Assembly (NCBI RefSeq): GCF_001984155.1
Contig: NZ_MTQO01000037.1
Span: 124,001 to 188,000, forward strand
DNA: 64,000 bases
Reading direction: 5' to 3'
Source: Actinosynnema sp. ALI-1.44
GTDB taxonomy: Bacteria; Actinomycetota; Actinomycetes; Mycobacteriales; Pseudonocardiaceae
Shown in pieces: positions 24,554-32,023 of this stretch (positions are counted from its first letter, which is position 1; each line of letters starts with the position of its first letter). The translations under genes and the position numbers were made by a program. A model generated the notes under the pieces. The model searched no databases and had not been told where the DNA came from. It saw only the letters and a list, made by a program, of their open reading frames with translations.

Positions 24554-24569
24554 TCGAACATGCGTTCGA
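24554..24569. promoter_or_regulatory. LexA (SOS) box upstream of the CynX/NimT-type transporter
   Basis: TCGAACATGCGTTCGA matches the mycobacterial/actinobacterial LexA consensus TCGAAC-N4-GTTCGA at all twelve fixed positions. It lies 37 bp upstream of the transporter ATG, where LexA would block the promoter. A second perfect box is at 28463. Confidence 0.75.
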
Positions 24570-24606
24570 CGTCGTGCTAGGGTCTGCCCTCGACCAAGGG
24601 GGAGAG

Positions 24607-25815
24607 ATGGACCGCGGCACGGCTTGGCCCGCTGGAGTGGTGTTTCTGCTGGGACTCAACCTCCGGCCCGCCGTGACCGGGCTGGGGGCGGCGTTGCCGG
24701 ACATCGCCACCGCGAGTGGTGCGGTCGCGGCGGTTCTTGTCGCGCTTCCCTTGTGGGTCTGTGGAATCGGTGGCCTGCTGGCGCCGAGGCTGCAAGCCAT
24801 GAAGGGGACACAGAGGACGGTACGGGCCGCGTTGGTGCTGCTCGCCGCCGCGCAGGTGGCCCGGGTCGCGGGTGGCCCGGTTCTGTTGGTGGTGGGAACC
24901 GCGTTGGTGTGCGTGGCGATCGCGTTGATCGCCACCATGCTTCCCTTGCTGGTCGGTGGGAAGTCAACGGTGTTCAGCGTGTGCTACACCGTTTCACTCG
25001 GGTGTGGCAGCACGGCCGGTGCGCTGGTCACGCCGTGGATCGTCGGTCACTCGTCGTGGCGGTTCGGCCTGGCCGCGTGGGCGCTTCTCGCGGCCGTCAC
25101 GATCCCGGTGGCCGGGCGGTTGGACGAAGCCCCGCCGCGGTCGGGAATCCCGCGCCTGCGGACAGTGGCTGGGTCCCGGGTCGCGCGCGGTCTGACCGTC
25201 TATTTCGGACTTGTCTCGACGGTGACGTTCCTCGTGATGGGGTGGTTGCCCGCGATCCTGCGCGACGCAGGCGTACCTGCCGATGTCGCCGGTGCCTGCC
25301 TGAGCCTGTGCATGGTGCTTGGGTTACCGATGATGTGGCTTGTGCCGTGGTGGCTGCACCGGCGGCGCAGCCAGCCGGTCCTGCTGGCGGTTCTGGTGCT
25401 GCCGAGCATGGTCGGCGTGACGGGCCTGCTCGTCGCGCCCGCTGCGGCACCGTGGTTGTGGGCTGCTGGGCTCGGTGTCGGCATGGGTGGGGTCGCATTG
25501 GTGCTGACCAGCATTCACCGCCGCGCGGCAGGCAATCCGCGAATCACCACCACGCTGTCGGCGATGGTGCACGGTTGCGGGTATCTGATCGCGGGCGTGT
25601 GCGCGCTCGTGTGCGGACTGGTCCACAGCGCGACGCAGTCATGGCAGGTCTCGCTCGTGATGGTGCTGATTGTCCTGTGTGGACAAGCTGTCGCCGGGTT
25701 CAACGCGGTCCGGCCCGGCTCGATCCGGCCGGACGCGCTGCCCCGGCAACGCGTCCCTGACCGGCTGGATCGAGCTGACCGGTTCAGTGCCAGTGTTGCT
25801 TGTCGACCACGTTGA
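24607..25815 (+). CDS. MFS transporter, CynX/NimT (cyanate/nitroimidazole-type) family
   Basis: A 402-residue, 12-helix major facilitator. The first helix contains the CynX/NimT hallmark LGLNLRPAVTGLGAALP. The family includes the cyanate transporter CynX and the 2-nitroimidazole exporter NimT. It starts at ATG 24607 behind GGGGAGAG. A perfect LexA box precedes it, so it may be induced by DNA damage; export of a DNA-reactive compound is a reasonable inference. Its last ~32 bp overlap the convergent dehydrogenase gene. Confidence 0.9.
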   Translation: MDRGTAWPAGVVFLLGLNLRPAVTGLGAALPDIATASGAVAAVLVALPLWVCGIGGLLAPRLQAMKGTQRTVRAALVLLAAAQVARVAGGPVLLVVGTALVCVAIALIATMLPLLVGGKSTVFSVCYTVSLGCGSTAGALVTPWIVGHSSWRFGLAAWALLAAVTIPVAGRLDEAPPRSGIPRLRTVAGSRVARGLTVYFGLVSTVTFLVMGWLPAILRDAGVPADVAGACLSLCMVLGLPMMWLVPWWLHRRRSQPVLLAVLVLPSMVGVTGLLVAPAAAPWLWAAGLGVGMGGVALVLTSIHRRAAGNPRITTTLSAMVHGCGYLIAGVCALVCGLVHSATQSWQVSLVMVLIVLCGQAVAGFNAVRPGSIRPDALPRQRVPDRLDRADRFSASVACRPR

Positions 25816-26749
25816 TCAGCGGGTCGCCTGCGGCGAACCGTTTGGCGTTCTCCTCGATGACGGCGAACCTGCGTTCCTCGCTGTGCGGCCCGGCGCCCGC
25901 GACATGCGGCGTCAGCAGCACGTCCGGCCGCGTCCACAACGGGTGATCCGACGGCAGCGGCTCGGTCTCGTAGACGTCCAGCGCCGCGCCCGCGAGTTTT
26001 CCCCGCTCCAGCGCCTCGTTGAGGGCGTCCAAGCGCAGCGTCGGGCCCCGTCCGACGTTGATCAGGTAGGCGTCCGCGCGCAGCCGTCCGATCCGCTCGG
26101 CGTCGAACATGCCCTCGGTCTCGGGGGTGTGCGGCACGGTGACGATCACCAAGTCGGCCTTGCCGAGCATGCCGTCCAGCTCGGTGGTCGGCAGGACCTC
26201 GGCGAACCCGGGCGCGTCCTGCGGACGTGCGTCGACGCCGACGACCCGGGTGCCGAACGCCGACAGCATCCGGCCGACCGCCCTGCCGATCGCGCCGACG
26301 CCGACGATCAGCGCGGTCGTCTCAGCCAGGGTCAGCACCGAAGCCGGGTTCCAGTCCGGCGCCCAGGTGGACCGGGCCTGCGCGCGGACGTACTGCGGGA
26401 TGCCACGGGCGAGCGCCAGCACCAGCGCCATCGTGTGCGTGGCGACGTGGTCGGTGTAGGTGTCCCGCATGTTGGTCACCACGACCGGGTGCTCGATCAG
26501 CCGGGGGTGGTAGAAGCCGGCGGGCGGCCCGGCCTGCGGCGCCTGCAACCAACGCACGTTCTCGGCGTGCGCCAGCAGGTCCTCGGGCAACGCGCCGTAC
26601 GCCGCGTCTGCCTCGCGCAGCGCCACGGCGGCCTCCTGCACGGTGTCAGGACGCAGCACGCGCAAACCGGGCACGGCTTCGGCAAGTCGTCGCGGCCAGG
26701 TCGCGGTGTCGTCGTGATGCGGAGGCACCATCACCAGGGTCAAGCTCAT
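25784..26749 (-). CDS. D-2-hydroxyacid dehydrogenase (D-isomer specific)
   Basis: A 321-residue NAD(P)-dependent dehydrogenase. The nucleotide-binding motif is ALIVGVGAIGRAVGRML. The catalytic Arg is in LINVGRGPTLRLDAL, the Glu in DVYETEPLPSDHPLW and the His in TPHVAGAGPHSEER, so the Arg-Glu-His triad is complete. It reduces 2-ketoacids such as glyoxylate or hydroxypyruvate, or oxidises the D-hydroxyacids. It is close in style to GhrA/YcdW-type enzymes. Divergent from the chorismate mutase gene by 35 bp. Confidence 0.93.
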   Translation of the reverse strand: MSLTLVMVPPHHDDTATWPRRLAEAVPGLRVLRPDTVQEAAVALREADAAYGALPEDLLAHAENVRWLQAPQAGPPAGFYHPRLIEHPVVVTNMRDTYTDHVATHTMALVLALARGIPQYVRAQARSTWAPDWNPASVLTLAETTALIVGVGAIGRAVGRMLSAFGTRVVGVDARPQDAPGFAEVLPTTELDGMLGKADLVIVTVPHTPETEGMFDAERIGRLRADAYLINVGRGPTLRLDALNEALERGKLAGAALDVYETEPLPSDHPLWTRPDVLLTPHVAGAGPHSEERRFAVIEENAKRFAAGDPLINVVDKQHWH

Positions 26750-26784
26750 GCCGCATTATCGGCCGGGCCTGTACCGTTGACGGC

Positions 26785-27372
26785 ATGCGGGTGCGGTACC
26801 TGTTCGTAGTGGTCCTGACCGCGGTCGTCGTCGGCGGTGCGGGCGAGGCGGTGGCGTCGCCCGCCACCGAACAACTCGGCCGAGTCGGGCCGTTCGGCCA
26901 GCTCGCCGAACTGGCCGTGCGCCGGATTCTGCTGGGTGACCTGGTCGCGGCCGCGAAGTTCGGCACGACGCAGCCGATCGACGACCCGGTCCGCGAGAAG
27001 CAGGTGCTCGACACGGTCGCCGCGGAGTCGGTGCGGCTGGGGATGGCGCCCGAGCCGAACGTCCGCTTCTTCCAGGCCCAGATCGACGCGAGCAAAGTTG
27101 TCCAACGTGGACTGTTCGCCCGGTGGGAACGGCACCCGGCGCAGCGGCCGAGTCACCGACCGGACCTGGCCAAGGAGGTCAGGCCGCAGCTGGACCGGCT
27201 GACCACGCAGCTGCTCGACGAGCTGCGCGCCACGCTCCAGGCGCGTAGACCCACCGTGGTGTGCCGGATCTGGCGGATCGAGGCCGAGACGTTCGCCGAT
27301 TTCGTCCACCGACTGGACAAACTGCACCGGGATGCGGTGTCGGTCTCGCTGCGTCCCGTTTGTTCCCGTTGA
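26785..27372 (+). CDS. Secreted chorismate mutase (AroQ gamma type)
   Basis: 195 residues with an N-terminal signal peptide ending near AVASPA and an all-helical AroQ domain. Active-site residues expected from the M. tuberculosis exported enzyme are present: an Arg in AELAVRRILLGDLVAAAKFG with the Lys at residue 58, and Arg70 in IDDPVREKQVLD. QAQIDASKVVQRG and the C-terminal two-cysteine helical part also match. It converts chorismate to prephenate outside the cytoplasm, for no agreed purpose. It starts at ATG 26785. No other aromatic amino-acid genes are near. Confidence 0.9.
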   Translation: MRVRYLFVVVLTAVVVGGAGEAVASPATEQLGRVGPFGQLAELAVRRILLGDLVAAAKFGTTQPIDDPVREKQVLDTVAAESVRLGMAPEPNVRFFQAQIDASKVVQRGLFARWERHPAQRPSHRPDLAKEVRPQLDRLTTQLLDELRATLQARRPTVVCRIWRIEAETFADFVHRLDKLHRDAVSVSLRPVCSR

Positions 27373-27377
27373 CCGGA

Positions 27378-27809
27378 CTACTGGTAGTCGCAGCCGGGGT
27401 TCGGGTCGTCGACTGACAGCGGTGCGCCTTCCGGCAGGACGTACAGCACATCCAGCACAATCGGTGTCGGGCCCAAGTTCCGGCCGACGTGCACGTTGTC
27501 CGTGCCGGGCTGTTCGACGATGGGATCACCCGTCTCGTAAATGCCGTCGAGCGAGCAGTCCGACCGGTTGTGCGTCAGCGTCCCGCCGCGCACCACGCCG
27601 TAGAGGGTGCCCAGGTGGTGGTGCCACCCGGTCGACCCGCCCGGGGCGATCGTGATCTCCCGGAGGATGTAGTCCTTGCCGTTGGCTGTCGTCTTGCTGA
27701 TGATCGTGCCCGTGACACCGCTGGGCGGGGTCGCGCCCGCCACGGGCGCCGTCGAGGTCAGCGCGCTGACGGCCACCGCTGCGGCCAGGGTCATCGCGGT
27801 CCTACGCAT
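27378..27809 (-). CDS. Secreted cupin-domain protein
   Basis: 143 residues: a signal peptide (AMTLAAAVAVSALTSTAPVA) followed by one cupin barrel with the metal-binding motif GSTGWHHHLGTLYGVVRGG and a second motif HVGRNLGPTPIVL with its conserved His. Two cysteines near residues 84 and 140 could form a disulfide. ATG 27809 follows GGAAGGAG. The family is widespread in actinobacteria and unassigned in function. It is convergent with the chorismate mutase gene (5 bp between stops). Confidence 0.87.
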   Translation of the reverse strand: MRRTAMTLAAAVAVSALTSTAPVAGATPPSGVTGTIISKTTANGKDYILREITIAPGGSTGWHHHLGTLYGVVRGGTLTHNRSDCSLDGIYETGDPIVEQPGTDNVHVGRNLGPTPIVLDVLYVLPEGAPLSVDDPNPGCDYQ

Positions 27810-27996
27810 TCGGTGTCTCCTTCCGCTAGGGTCCATTGTCCACGCGGGTGTCCGTGCGGCTGCCGGGTGGCAACCATCGTGGACTGTCCACTGTCGACGG
27901 TCTTCCTGGGCGAATGCCCGAATGGCCACCACACTTTGCGCGAAAACTCCAGGCCGAACGCCTTGTCGACCGTCTTTGGCGGTGTAGCGTCGTTCT

Positions 27997-28021
27997 TGTC
28001 GCACTGCGATGGAGTGCGACA
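27997..28021. terminator. Perfect 9-bp hairpin in the 382-bp gap before the LuxR-type gene
   Basis: TGTCGCACT and AGTGCGACA pair perfectly around a 7-nt loop. There is no T-run, so it may be an operator or a processed structure, not an intrinsic terminator. The interval 27810-28191 holds no convincing gene; it contains this hairpin, a second one at 28124 and several TGTCCAC motifs near 27840-27885. Confidence 0.4.
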
Positions 28022-28123
28022 GCCTCCGTAGGCGCTTCGAACGGGTATGAGGGCAGGGCTCGTATCCGTCGTTTCCCGCTGCCGATACCCCCTTCGGTGC
28101 CGGGGGGAGCGCGCGAGGCATGG

Positions 28124-28157
28124 CCTGGTGTGGTGTCGGCGCTGGCGCCACACCAGG
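28124..28157. promoter_or_regulatory. 10-bp stem-loop immediately upstream of the LuxR-type gene
   Basis: CCTGGTGTGG and CCACACCAGG are perfect complements separated by 14 bp that themselves contain GGCGC/GCGCC pairs. The structure ends 34 bp before the ATG of the orphan helix-turn-helix gene, inside the probable leader. It could be an operator bound by the LuxR-type protein or an attenuating leader hairpin. Confidence 0.45.
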
Positions 28158-28191
28158 TGACATACCGACGTCGTATCGGGAGCCAGGCGAG

Positions 28192-28452
28192 ATGAACCCC
28201 ACTACTTCTCCACGTGTCGTTGTCCTCGATCGCGAGCAGCGGGAGCTGTTGCGCCTGCTGGCCACCGGTCTGCCGGACACCGCGATCGCACGCCGGATGT
28301 CGCTGGCGCCACGCACTCTCGCGCGCCGGATCTCCAGCCTGTACCAGACTCTCCAGGCGGACAACCGGTTCCAGGCCGGTGCGGCGGCTGAGCGGCTCGG
28401 CCTGCTCGCCGGTGCCCGTGCGGACGGCCGGGCGGACTCGGTAGCCGTCTGA
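28192..28452 (+). CDS. Orphan LuxR/GerE-type helix-turn-helix protein (86 aa)
   Basis: An 86-residue protein that is essentially one GerE domain: VVLDREQRELLRLLATGLPD, then the recognition region TAIARRMSLAPRTLARRISS and a dimerisation helix QADNRFQAG. There is no receiver or ligand domain. Stand-alone LuxR C-terminal domains of this size regulate differentiation or metabolism in actinobacteria. It starts at ATG 28192 with GGCGAG upstream. A LexA box follows 11 bp after its stop but belongs to the next gene. Confidence 0.8.
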   Translation: MNPTTSPRVVVLDREQRELLRLLATGLPDTAIARRMSLAPRTLARRISSLYQTLQADNRFQAGAAAERLGLLAGARADGRADSVAV

Positions 28453-28462
28453 GCGCATTCGT

Positions 28463-28478
28463 TCGAACACGTGTTCGA
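28463..28478. promoter_or_regulatory. LexA (SOS) box, perfect 16-bp palindrome
   Basis: TCGAACACGTGTTCGA is a perfect palindrome and a perfect match to TCGAAC-N4-GTTCGA. It lies between the LuxR-type gene and the small gene at 28538, followed by an AT-rich TGATATTTT stretch that could be the -10 region. It predicts SOS control of the downstream gene. Confidence 0.78.
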
Positions 28479-28537
28479 CTTGTGATATTTTCTCCGTCGG
28501 TGCTGTGGTGTTGATGAGCCGACGGGGATGGACGGAC

Positions 28538-28852
28538 ATGCGTAGTCGAGTGATCAGGGTCTACCAGCCGTGGCCGACGCCCGTCCGGGCTGCCTGCTAC
28601 ACCGAGCCCGCCGTGTTACCCGAGATCGACGCGTGGGTGGACCGGCTGCGGGAGCAAGGGCTGGTTCCGCCGGACGTCGACTTCGTGATCAGGGACGGCG
28701 GCGGTGGCCCGGTGGGCGTGCTGGACGATCACGAGGGTGAGCACGAGTTGCACCCGGCCGGTTTCCTCGTCTTCGGGCGCGGCAAGCTGCGTGTGCTGGA
28801 CGAGTCCGCGTTCTTCGGGCAGTACCACGACCCGGCGCGCGAGGAGATCTGA
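28538..28852 (+). CDS. Hypothetical protein (104 aa) behind a LexA box
   Basis: I do not recognise the family. It is a compact acidic protein beginning RVIRVYQPWPTPVRAACYTE, with a possible helix VLPEIDAWVDRLREQGLVPP and a strand-rich second half (LHPAGFLVFGRGKLRVLDES). There are no membrane helices, signal peptide or obvious catalytic motif. An in-frame ATG at about 28505 would add 11 residues. The perfect LexA box 60 bp upstream suggests that it belongs to the DNA-damage response. Confidence 0.7.
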   Translation: MRSRVIRVYQPWPTPVRAACYTEPAVLPEIDAWVDRLREQGLVPPDVDFVIRDGGGGPVGVLDDHEGEHELHPAGFLVFGRGKLRVLDESAFFGQYHDPAREEI

Positions 28853-28870
28853 GATCGACCATTGCAAAAC

Positions 28871-28884
28871 TGAAACGTGTTCTA
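28871..28884. promoter_or_regulatory. KstR-like operator upstream of the F420-type oxidoreductase
   Basis: TGAAACGTGTTCTA fits T-n2-AAC-n2-GTT-n2-A, the core of the mycobacterial KstR (sterol catabolism) operator. It lies 16 bp upstream of the GTG start and is followed by TAATACT, a possible -10. Sterol control is only a suggestion. Confidence 0.35.
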
Positions 28885-28899
28885 ATACTGTGCGGAGCT

Positions 28900-29751
28900 G
28901 TGCGGTACGGAATCGTTCTGTTCACCAGTGATCGCGGCATCGCGCCCGCGGCGGCGGCGGCCGCTGCCGAACGGGCCGGATTCGACTCGTTCTACGTCCC
29001 GGAGCACACCCACATCCCGATCAAGCGGGAGTCGCCGCACCCGCGGACGGGCGACGCGTCGCTTCCCGACGACCGGTACATGCGGACGCTGGATCCGTGG
29101 GTGGCGCTCGCTTCCGCGGCGTCGGTGACCACGCGGATCAGGCTGGCGACAGCGGTCGCCCTGCCGGTGGAAAGCGATCCGATCACACTAGCCAAGACCA
29201 TCGCCAGCCTCGACCACCTCTCCGGCGGCCGGGTCACCCTCGGTGCCGGGTTCGGCTGGAACGTGGACGAACTCGCCGACCACGGCGTGCCGGGCGCGAG
29301 ACGCCGGACCGCGTTGCGCGAGTACCTGGAAGCCATGCGTGCGTTGTGGACGGACGACGAGGCCAGCTACGCCGGGGAATTCGTGTCGTTCGGCCCGAGT
29401 TGGGCGTGGCCGAAACCCGCGCAGGCCAGGATCCCGGTGTTGATCGGTGCGGGCGGTACGGAGAAGACCTTCGCCTGGATCGCGCGTTCGGCCGACGGCT
29501 GGATCACCACCCCGTACGAAGTGGACATCACCGCACAGGTGGCGTTGTTGCGGGACATCTGGCGAGACGCCGGGCGGCGCGGTCAGCCGACGGTCGTCGC
29601 CCTCGGCGGCCGGCCGGACCCAGATCGCCTGGCACACTTGGCATCCATCGGGGTGAGCGAAGCGGTGTTCGGCCTGCCGGACCGGGCCGCGTCGGACGTC
29701 GAACCGTGGATCGGCCGCCTCGGCGGCAAACTGGGCCTCCAGGCGAGTTGA
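28900..29751 (+). CDS. F420-dependent luciferase-like oxidoreductase (TIGR03619-type)
   Basis: A 283-residue TIM-barrel LLM-family protein. It shows FDSFYVPEHTHIP near residue 30, a DPWVALASAASVTTRIRLAT segment, and the classical SGGRVTLGAGFGWN cofactor-phosphate loop. This matches actinobacterial F420-dependent subfamilies, where the deazaflavin replaces FMN. The substrate is unknown; relatives oxidise or reduce secondary alcohols or sterol-like compounds. It starts at GTG 28900. A KstR-like site overlaps its promoter. Confidence 0.88.
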   Translation: MRYGIVLFTSDRGIAPAAAAAAAERAGFDSFYVPEHTHIPIKRESPHPRTGDASLPDDRYMRTLDPWVALASAASVTTRIRLATAVALPVESDPITLAKTIASLDHLSGGRVTLGAGFGWNVDELADHGVPGARRRTALREYLEAMRALWTDDEASYAGEFVSFGPSWAWPKPAQARIPVLIGAGGTEKTFAWIARSADGWITTPYEVDITAQVALLRDIWRDAGRRGQPTVVALGGRPDPDRLAHLASIGVSEAVFGLPDRAASDVEPWIGRLGGKLGLQAS

Positions 29752-29805
29752 TCCACACACAGCGCGGGGCACGAAGGCGTGCGGCAGGGCAACATCGACC
29801 TTGAC

Positions 29806-29863
29806 CTCGTGAGCGGTTTGTTCGTGTACAAGCATGCGCAATATCCGACAAACCACTCACGAG
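29806..29863. terminator. 16-bp inverted repeat between convergent genes (plus a third half-copy)
   Basis: CTCGTGAGCGGTTTGT (29806-29821) and ACAAACCACTCACGAG (29848-29863) are complementary with one G-T mismatch, around a 26-nt loop. A related half-copy ACAAACCACGCACGA starts at 29875. The element lies between two convergent genes and could act as a bidirectional terminator. The extra half-copy suggests a dispersed repeat unit. Confidence 0.6.
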
Positions 29864-29891
29864 GGCCCCTCGCGACAAACCACGCACGAAG

Positions 29892-31265
29892 TCAGAGCAG
29901 GTGCTGGGCTTCGGTGAGGACCTTGCGCAGGATCTGTTCGATCTCGTCGAACTGCGGCTGGTCGCAGATCAGCGGCGGGGAGAACTGGATCACCGGCTCG
30001 GCCCGGTCGTCGGCGCGGCAGTACAGCCCGGCGTCGAACAGCGCCCCCGACAGGAAGCCGCGCAGCACGCGCTCGCTTTCCTCGGCGGAGAAGGTCTCCT
30101 TCGTCGCCTTGTCCTTGACCAGTTCGATGCCGTAGAAGAACCCGGCGCCGCGCACGTCGCCGACGATCGGCAGGTCAGTCAGCTTGTCCAACGTGGACTT
30201 GAACGCGGCTTCCTTCGACAGCACGTGGCCGTAGAGGTCCTCGTTCTCCATCAGGTCGAGGTTGGCCATCGCCACCGCGCAGGACACCGGGTGTCCGCCG
30301 TAGGTCGAACCGTGCAGGAACGTGGTGGTGCCCGTCAGGTACGGCTCCGTCAGGCGGTCGCTGACCAGCACCGCGCCGAGCGGGGCGTAACCGGAGGTCA
30401 GGCCCTTGGCCACGGTGATCATGTCCGGCTGGTAGCCGTAGCGCTTCGCGCCGAAGTCGTGGCCCAGCCTGCCGAACGCGCAGATCACCTCGTCGGACAC
30501 GAGCAGGACGTCGTACTGGTCGCAGATCTCCCGGACGCGTTCGAAGTACCCGGGCGGCGGCACGAAACAGCCGCCGGTGTTCTGCACGGGCTCGAGGAAC
30601 ACCGCGGCGACGGTGTCCGGGCCTTCCATCTCGATGGCCTGCGCGATCTGGTCGGCGGCCCAGCGGCCGTAGGCCTCCGGGTCGTCGCCGAACACCGGCG
30701 CGCGGTAGATGTTGGTGTTCGGGACCTTGATCGCGCTGGGCACCAGCGGTTCGAAGTCCTGCTTGGCCGCCGGGATGCCGGTGATCGACAACGCCCCCTG
30801 CGACGTGCCGTGGTAGGCCAGCGAGCGGCTGATCACCTTGTGCTTGGTGGGTTTGCCGGTCAGCTTGAAGTAGTGCTTGGCCAGTTTCCACGCGGTCTCG
30901 ACGGATTCGCCGCCGCTGACGGTGAAGAACACCCGGTTGAGGTCGCCGGGCGCGGCGGCGGTCATGCGCTCGGCCAGTTCGACGGCGGTCGGGTGGGCCG
31001 TGCCCCACAAGGGGAAGTAGCCGAGCTTGCGGGTTTGCTCGGCGGCGGCCTGGGCGAGTTCCTCGCGGCCGTGCCCGACCTGGACGGCGAACAGACCGGC
31101 GAGGCCGTCGAGGTAGCGCTTGCCTTCCGCGTCGAACACGTAGGCACCTTCACCGCGCACGATCACCGGCGGCGGCGTGTCGGCGAACGTCGAGTGGCGG
31201 GTGAAGTGCATCCACAGGTGCTCGCTGGCGGAACGGGCCAGGTGGGCGGCGTCGTAGGCGGTCAT
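29892..31265 (-). CDS. Class III PLP-dependent aminotransferase (probable diamine/putrescine transaminase)
   Basis: A 457-residue omega-transaminase. It has FFTVSGGESVETAWKLAKHY, VFLEPVQNTGGCFVPP, the Asp of the PLP pyridine contact in LLVSDEVICAFGR, and the Schiff-base Lys in ITVAKGLTSGYAPLGAV. It is divergent, through an Lrp/AsnC gene, from an APC permease and an aminoaldehyde dehydrogenase. That context indicates a diamine or polyamine amino donor: putrescine to 4-aminobutyraldehyde. ATG 31265 is chosen over the longer frame to 31316. Confidence 0.88.
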   Translation of the reverse strand: MTAYDAAHLARSASEHLWMHFTRHSTFADTPPPVIVRGEGAYVFDAEGKRYLDGLAGLFAVQVGHGREELAQAAAEQTRKLGYFPLWGTAHPTAVELAERMTAAAPGDLNRVFFTVSGGESVETAWKLAKHYFKLTGKPTKHKVISRSLAYHGTSQGALSITGIPAAKQDFEPLVPSAIKVPNTNIYRAPVFGDDPEAYGRWAADQIAQAIEMEGPDTVAAVFLEPVQNTGGCFVPPPGYFERVREICDQYDVLLVSDEVICAFGRLGHDFGAKRYGYQPDMITVAKGLTSGYAPLGAVLVSDRLTEPYLTGTTTFLHGSTYGGHPVSCAVAMANLDLMENEDLYGHVLSKEAAFKSTLDKLTDLPIVGDVRGAGFFYGIELVKDKATKETFSAEESERVLRGFLSGALFDAGLYCRADDRAEPVIQFSPPLICDQPQFDEIEQILRKVLTEAQHLL

Positions 31266-31327
31266 ATCTGCTTTATCGCACACCGGCAGCCAGGATGCAA
31301 GTGAATCAGTCGTCATTCACCCTCGCG

Positions 31328-31344
31328 ACTACGAAATCCGTCAT
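31328..31344. promoter_or_regulatory. Operator-like motif, copy 1 (Lrp/AsnC module)
   Basis: ACTACGAAATCCGTCAT, in the gap between the AsnC gene and the aminotransferase start. It is related to copies at 31359 and 31930. Confidence 0.5.
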
Positions 31345-31358
31345 TCAGGTCGCCTCAA

Positions 31359-31375
31359 ACTACAGATTCCGTTGT
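31359..31375. promoter_or_regulatory. Operator-like motif, copy 2 (Lrp/AsnC module)
   Basis: ACTACAGATTCCGTTGT, 31 bp from copy 1 (three helical turns). It touches the stop codon of the AsnC gene and lies upstream of the aminotransferase. Confidence 0.5.
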
Positions 31376-31869
31376 CATCGCGTGCCCCACTGGTACGACT
31401 GCTTGCGCAGCTTCAGGTAGACCAGCGTCTCGGCCTTGCGCACACCGGGGATCGCGCGGATGCGGGTGGAGATCAGTTCGAGCAGGCTGGCGTCGTCGCT
31501 GCAGATCGCCTCGCAGAGGATGTCGAACCGGCCCGCGCACACCACCACGTAGTCGATCCCCTCCATCTCGGCGAGGGCGTCGGCCACCGGGTCGAGCGGG
31601 CCGTCCACGTTGATCGCGATCATGGCCTGGCGGAACAGGCCGACCTGCATCGGATCGGTGACCGCGACGATCTGGATCACGCCCGCGTCCGACAGCCGCT
31701 GCACCCGTTGGCGCACCGCGGCCTCGGACAGCCCGACGATCTTGCCGATGGTCGAGTACGGCATCCGGCCGTCCTGTTGCAGCTGCTCGATGATCTGTTT
31801 GGCGATGTCGTCGAGCAGCGGGGCCGTCGATCGCTCCGGTGCCGTGTTTTTCCGGTTCACGCCGGGCAT
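31375..31869 (-). CDS. Lrp/AsnC-family regulator
   Basis: 164 residues. An N-terminal helix-turn-helix (IIEQLQQDGRMPYSTIGKIV; LSEAAVRQRVQRLSDAGV) and a C-terminal RAM ligand-binding domain (AMIAINVDGPLDPVADALAE, DYVVVCAGRFDILCEAIC) are complete. It sits between the aminotransferase and the divergent permease/dehydrogenase pair, where it can control both sides, probably in response to the amine or an amino-acid product. It starts at ATG 31869. Three copies of a 17-bp motif lie on either side of it. Confidence 0.92.
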   Translation of the reverse strand: MPGVNRKNTAPERSTAPLLDDIAKQIIEQLQQDGRMPYSTIGKIVGLSEAAVRQRVQRLSDAGVIQIVAVTDPMQVGLFRQAMIAINVDGPLDPVADALAEMEGIDYVVVCAGRFDILCEAICSDDASLLELISTRIRAIPGVRKAETLVYLKLRKQSYQWGTR

Positions 31870-31929
31870 TATGACCGCTCGGTCAGGCCCCGTTCGGGAC
31901 GGACGTATCCGGGACGTGTCGCGATGTGA

Positions 31930-31946
31930 ACAACGAAATTCGTAGT
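31930..31946. promoter_or_regulatory. Operator-like motif, copy 3 (Lrp/AsnC module)
   Basis: ACAACGAAATTCGTAGT is the reverse complement form of the motif and is itself almost palindromic. It lies between the AsnC gene and the permease gene. Confidence 0.5.
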
Positions 31947-32023
31947 TGACGACCGTTGACATCGCGGGATTCGCGTTGTTCGATGCCTCACACCACGGTG
32001 TCGTGATGCGAGGAGGCTGGTGG

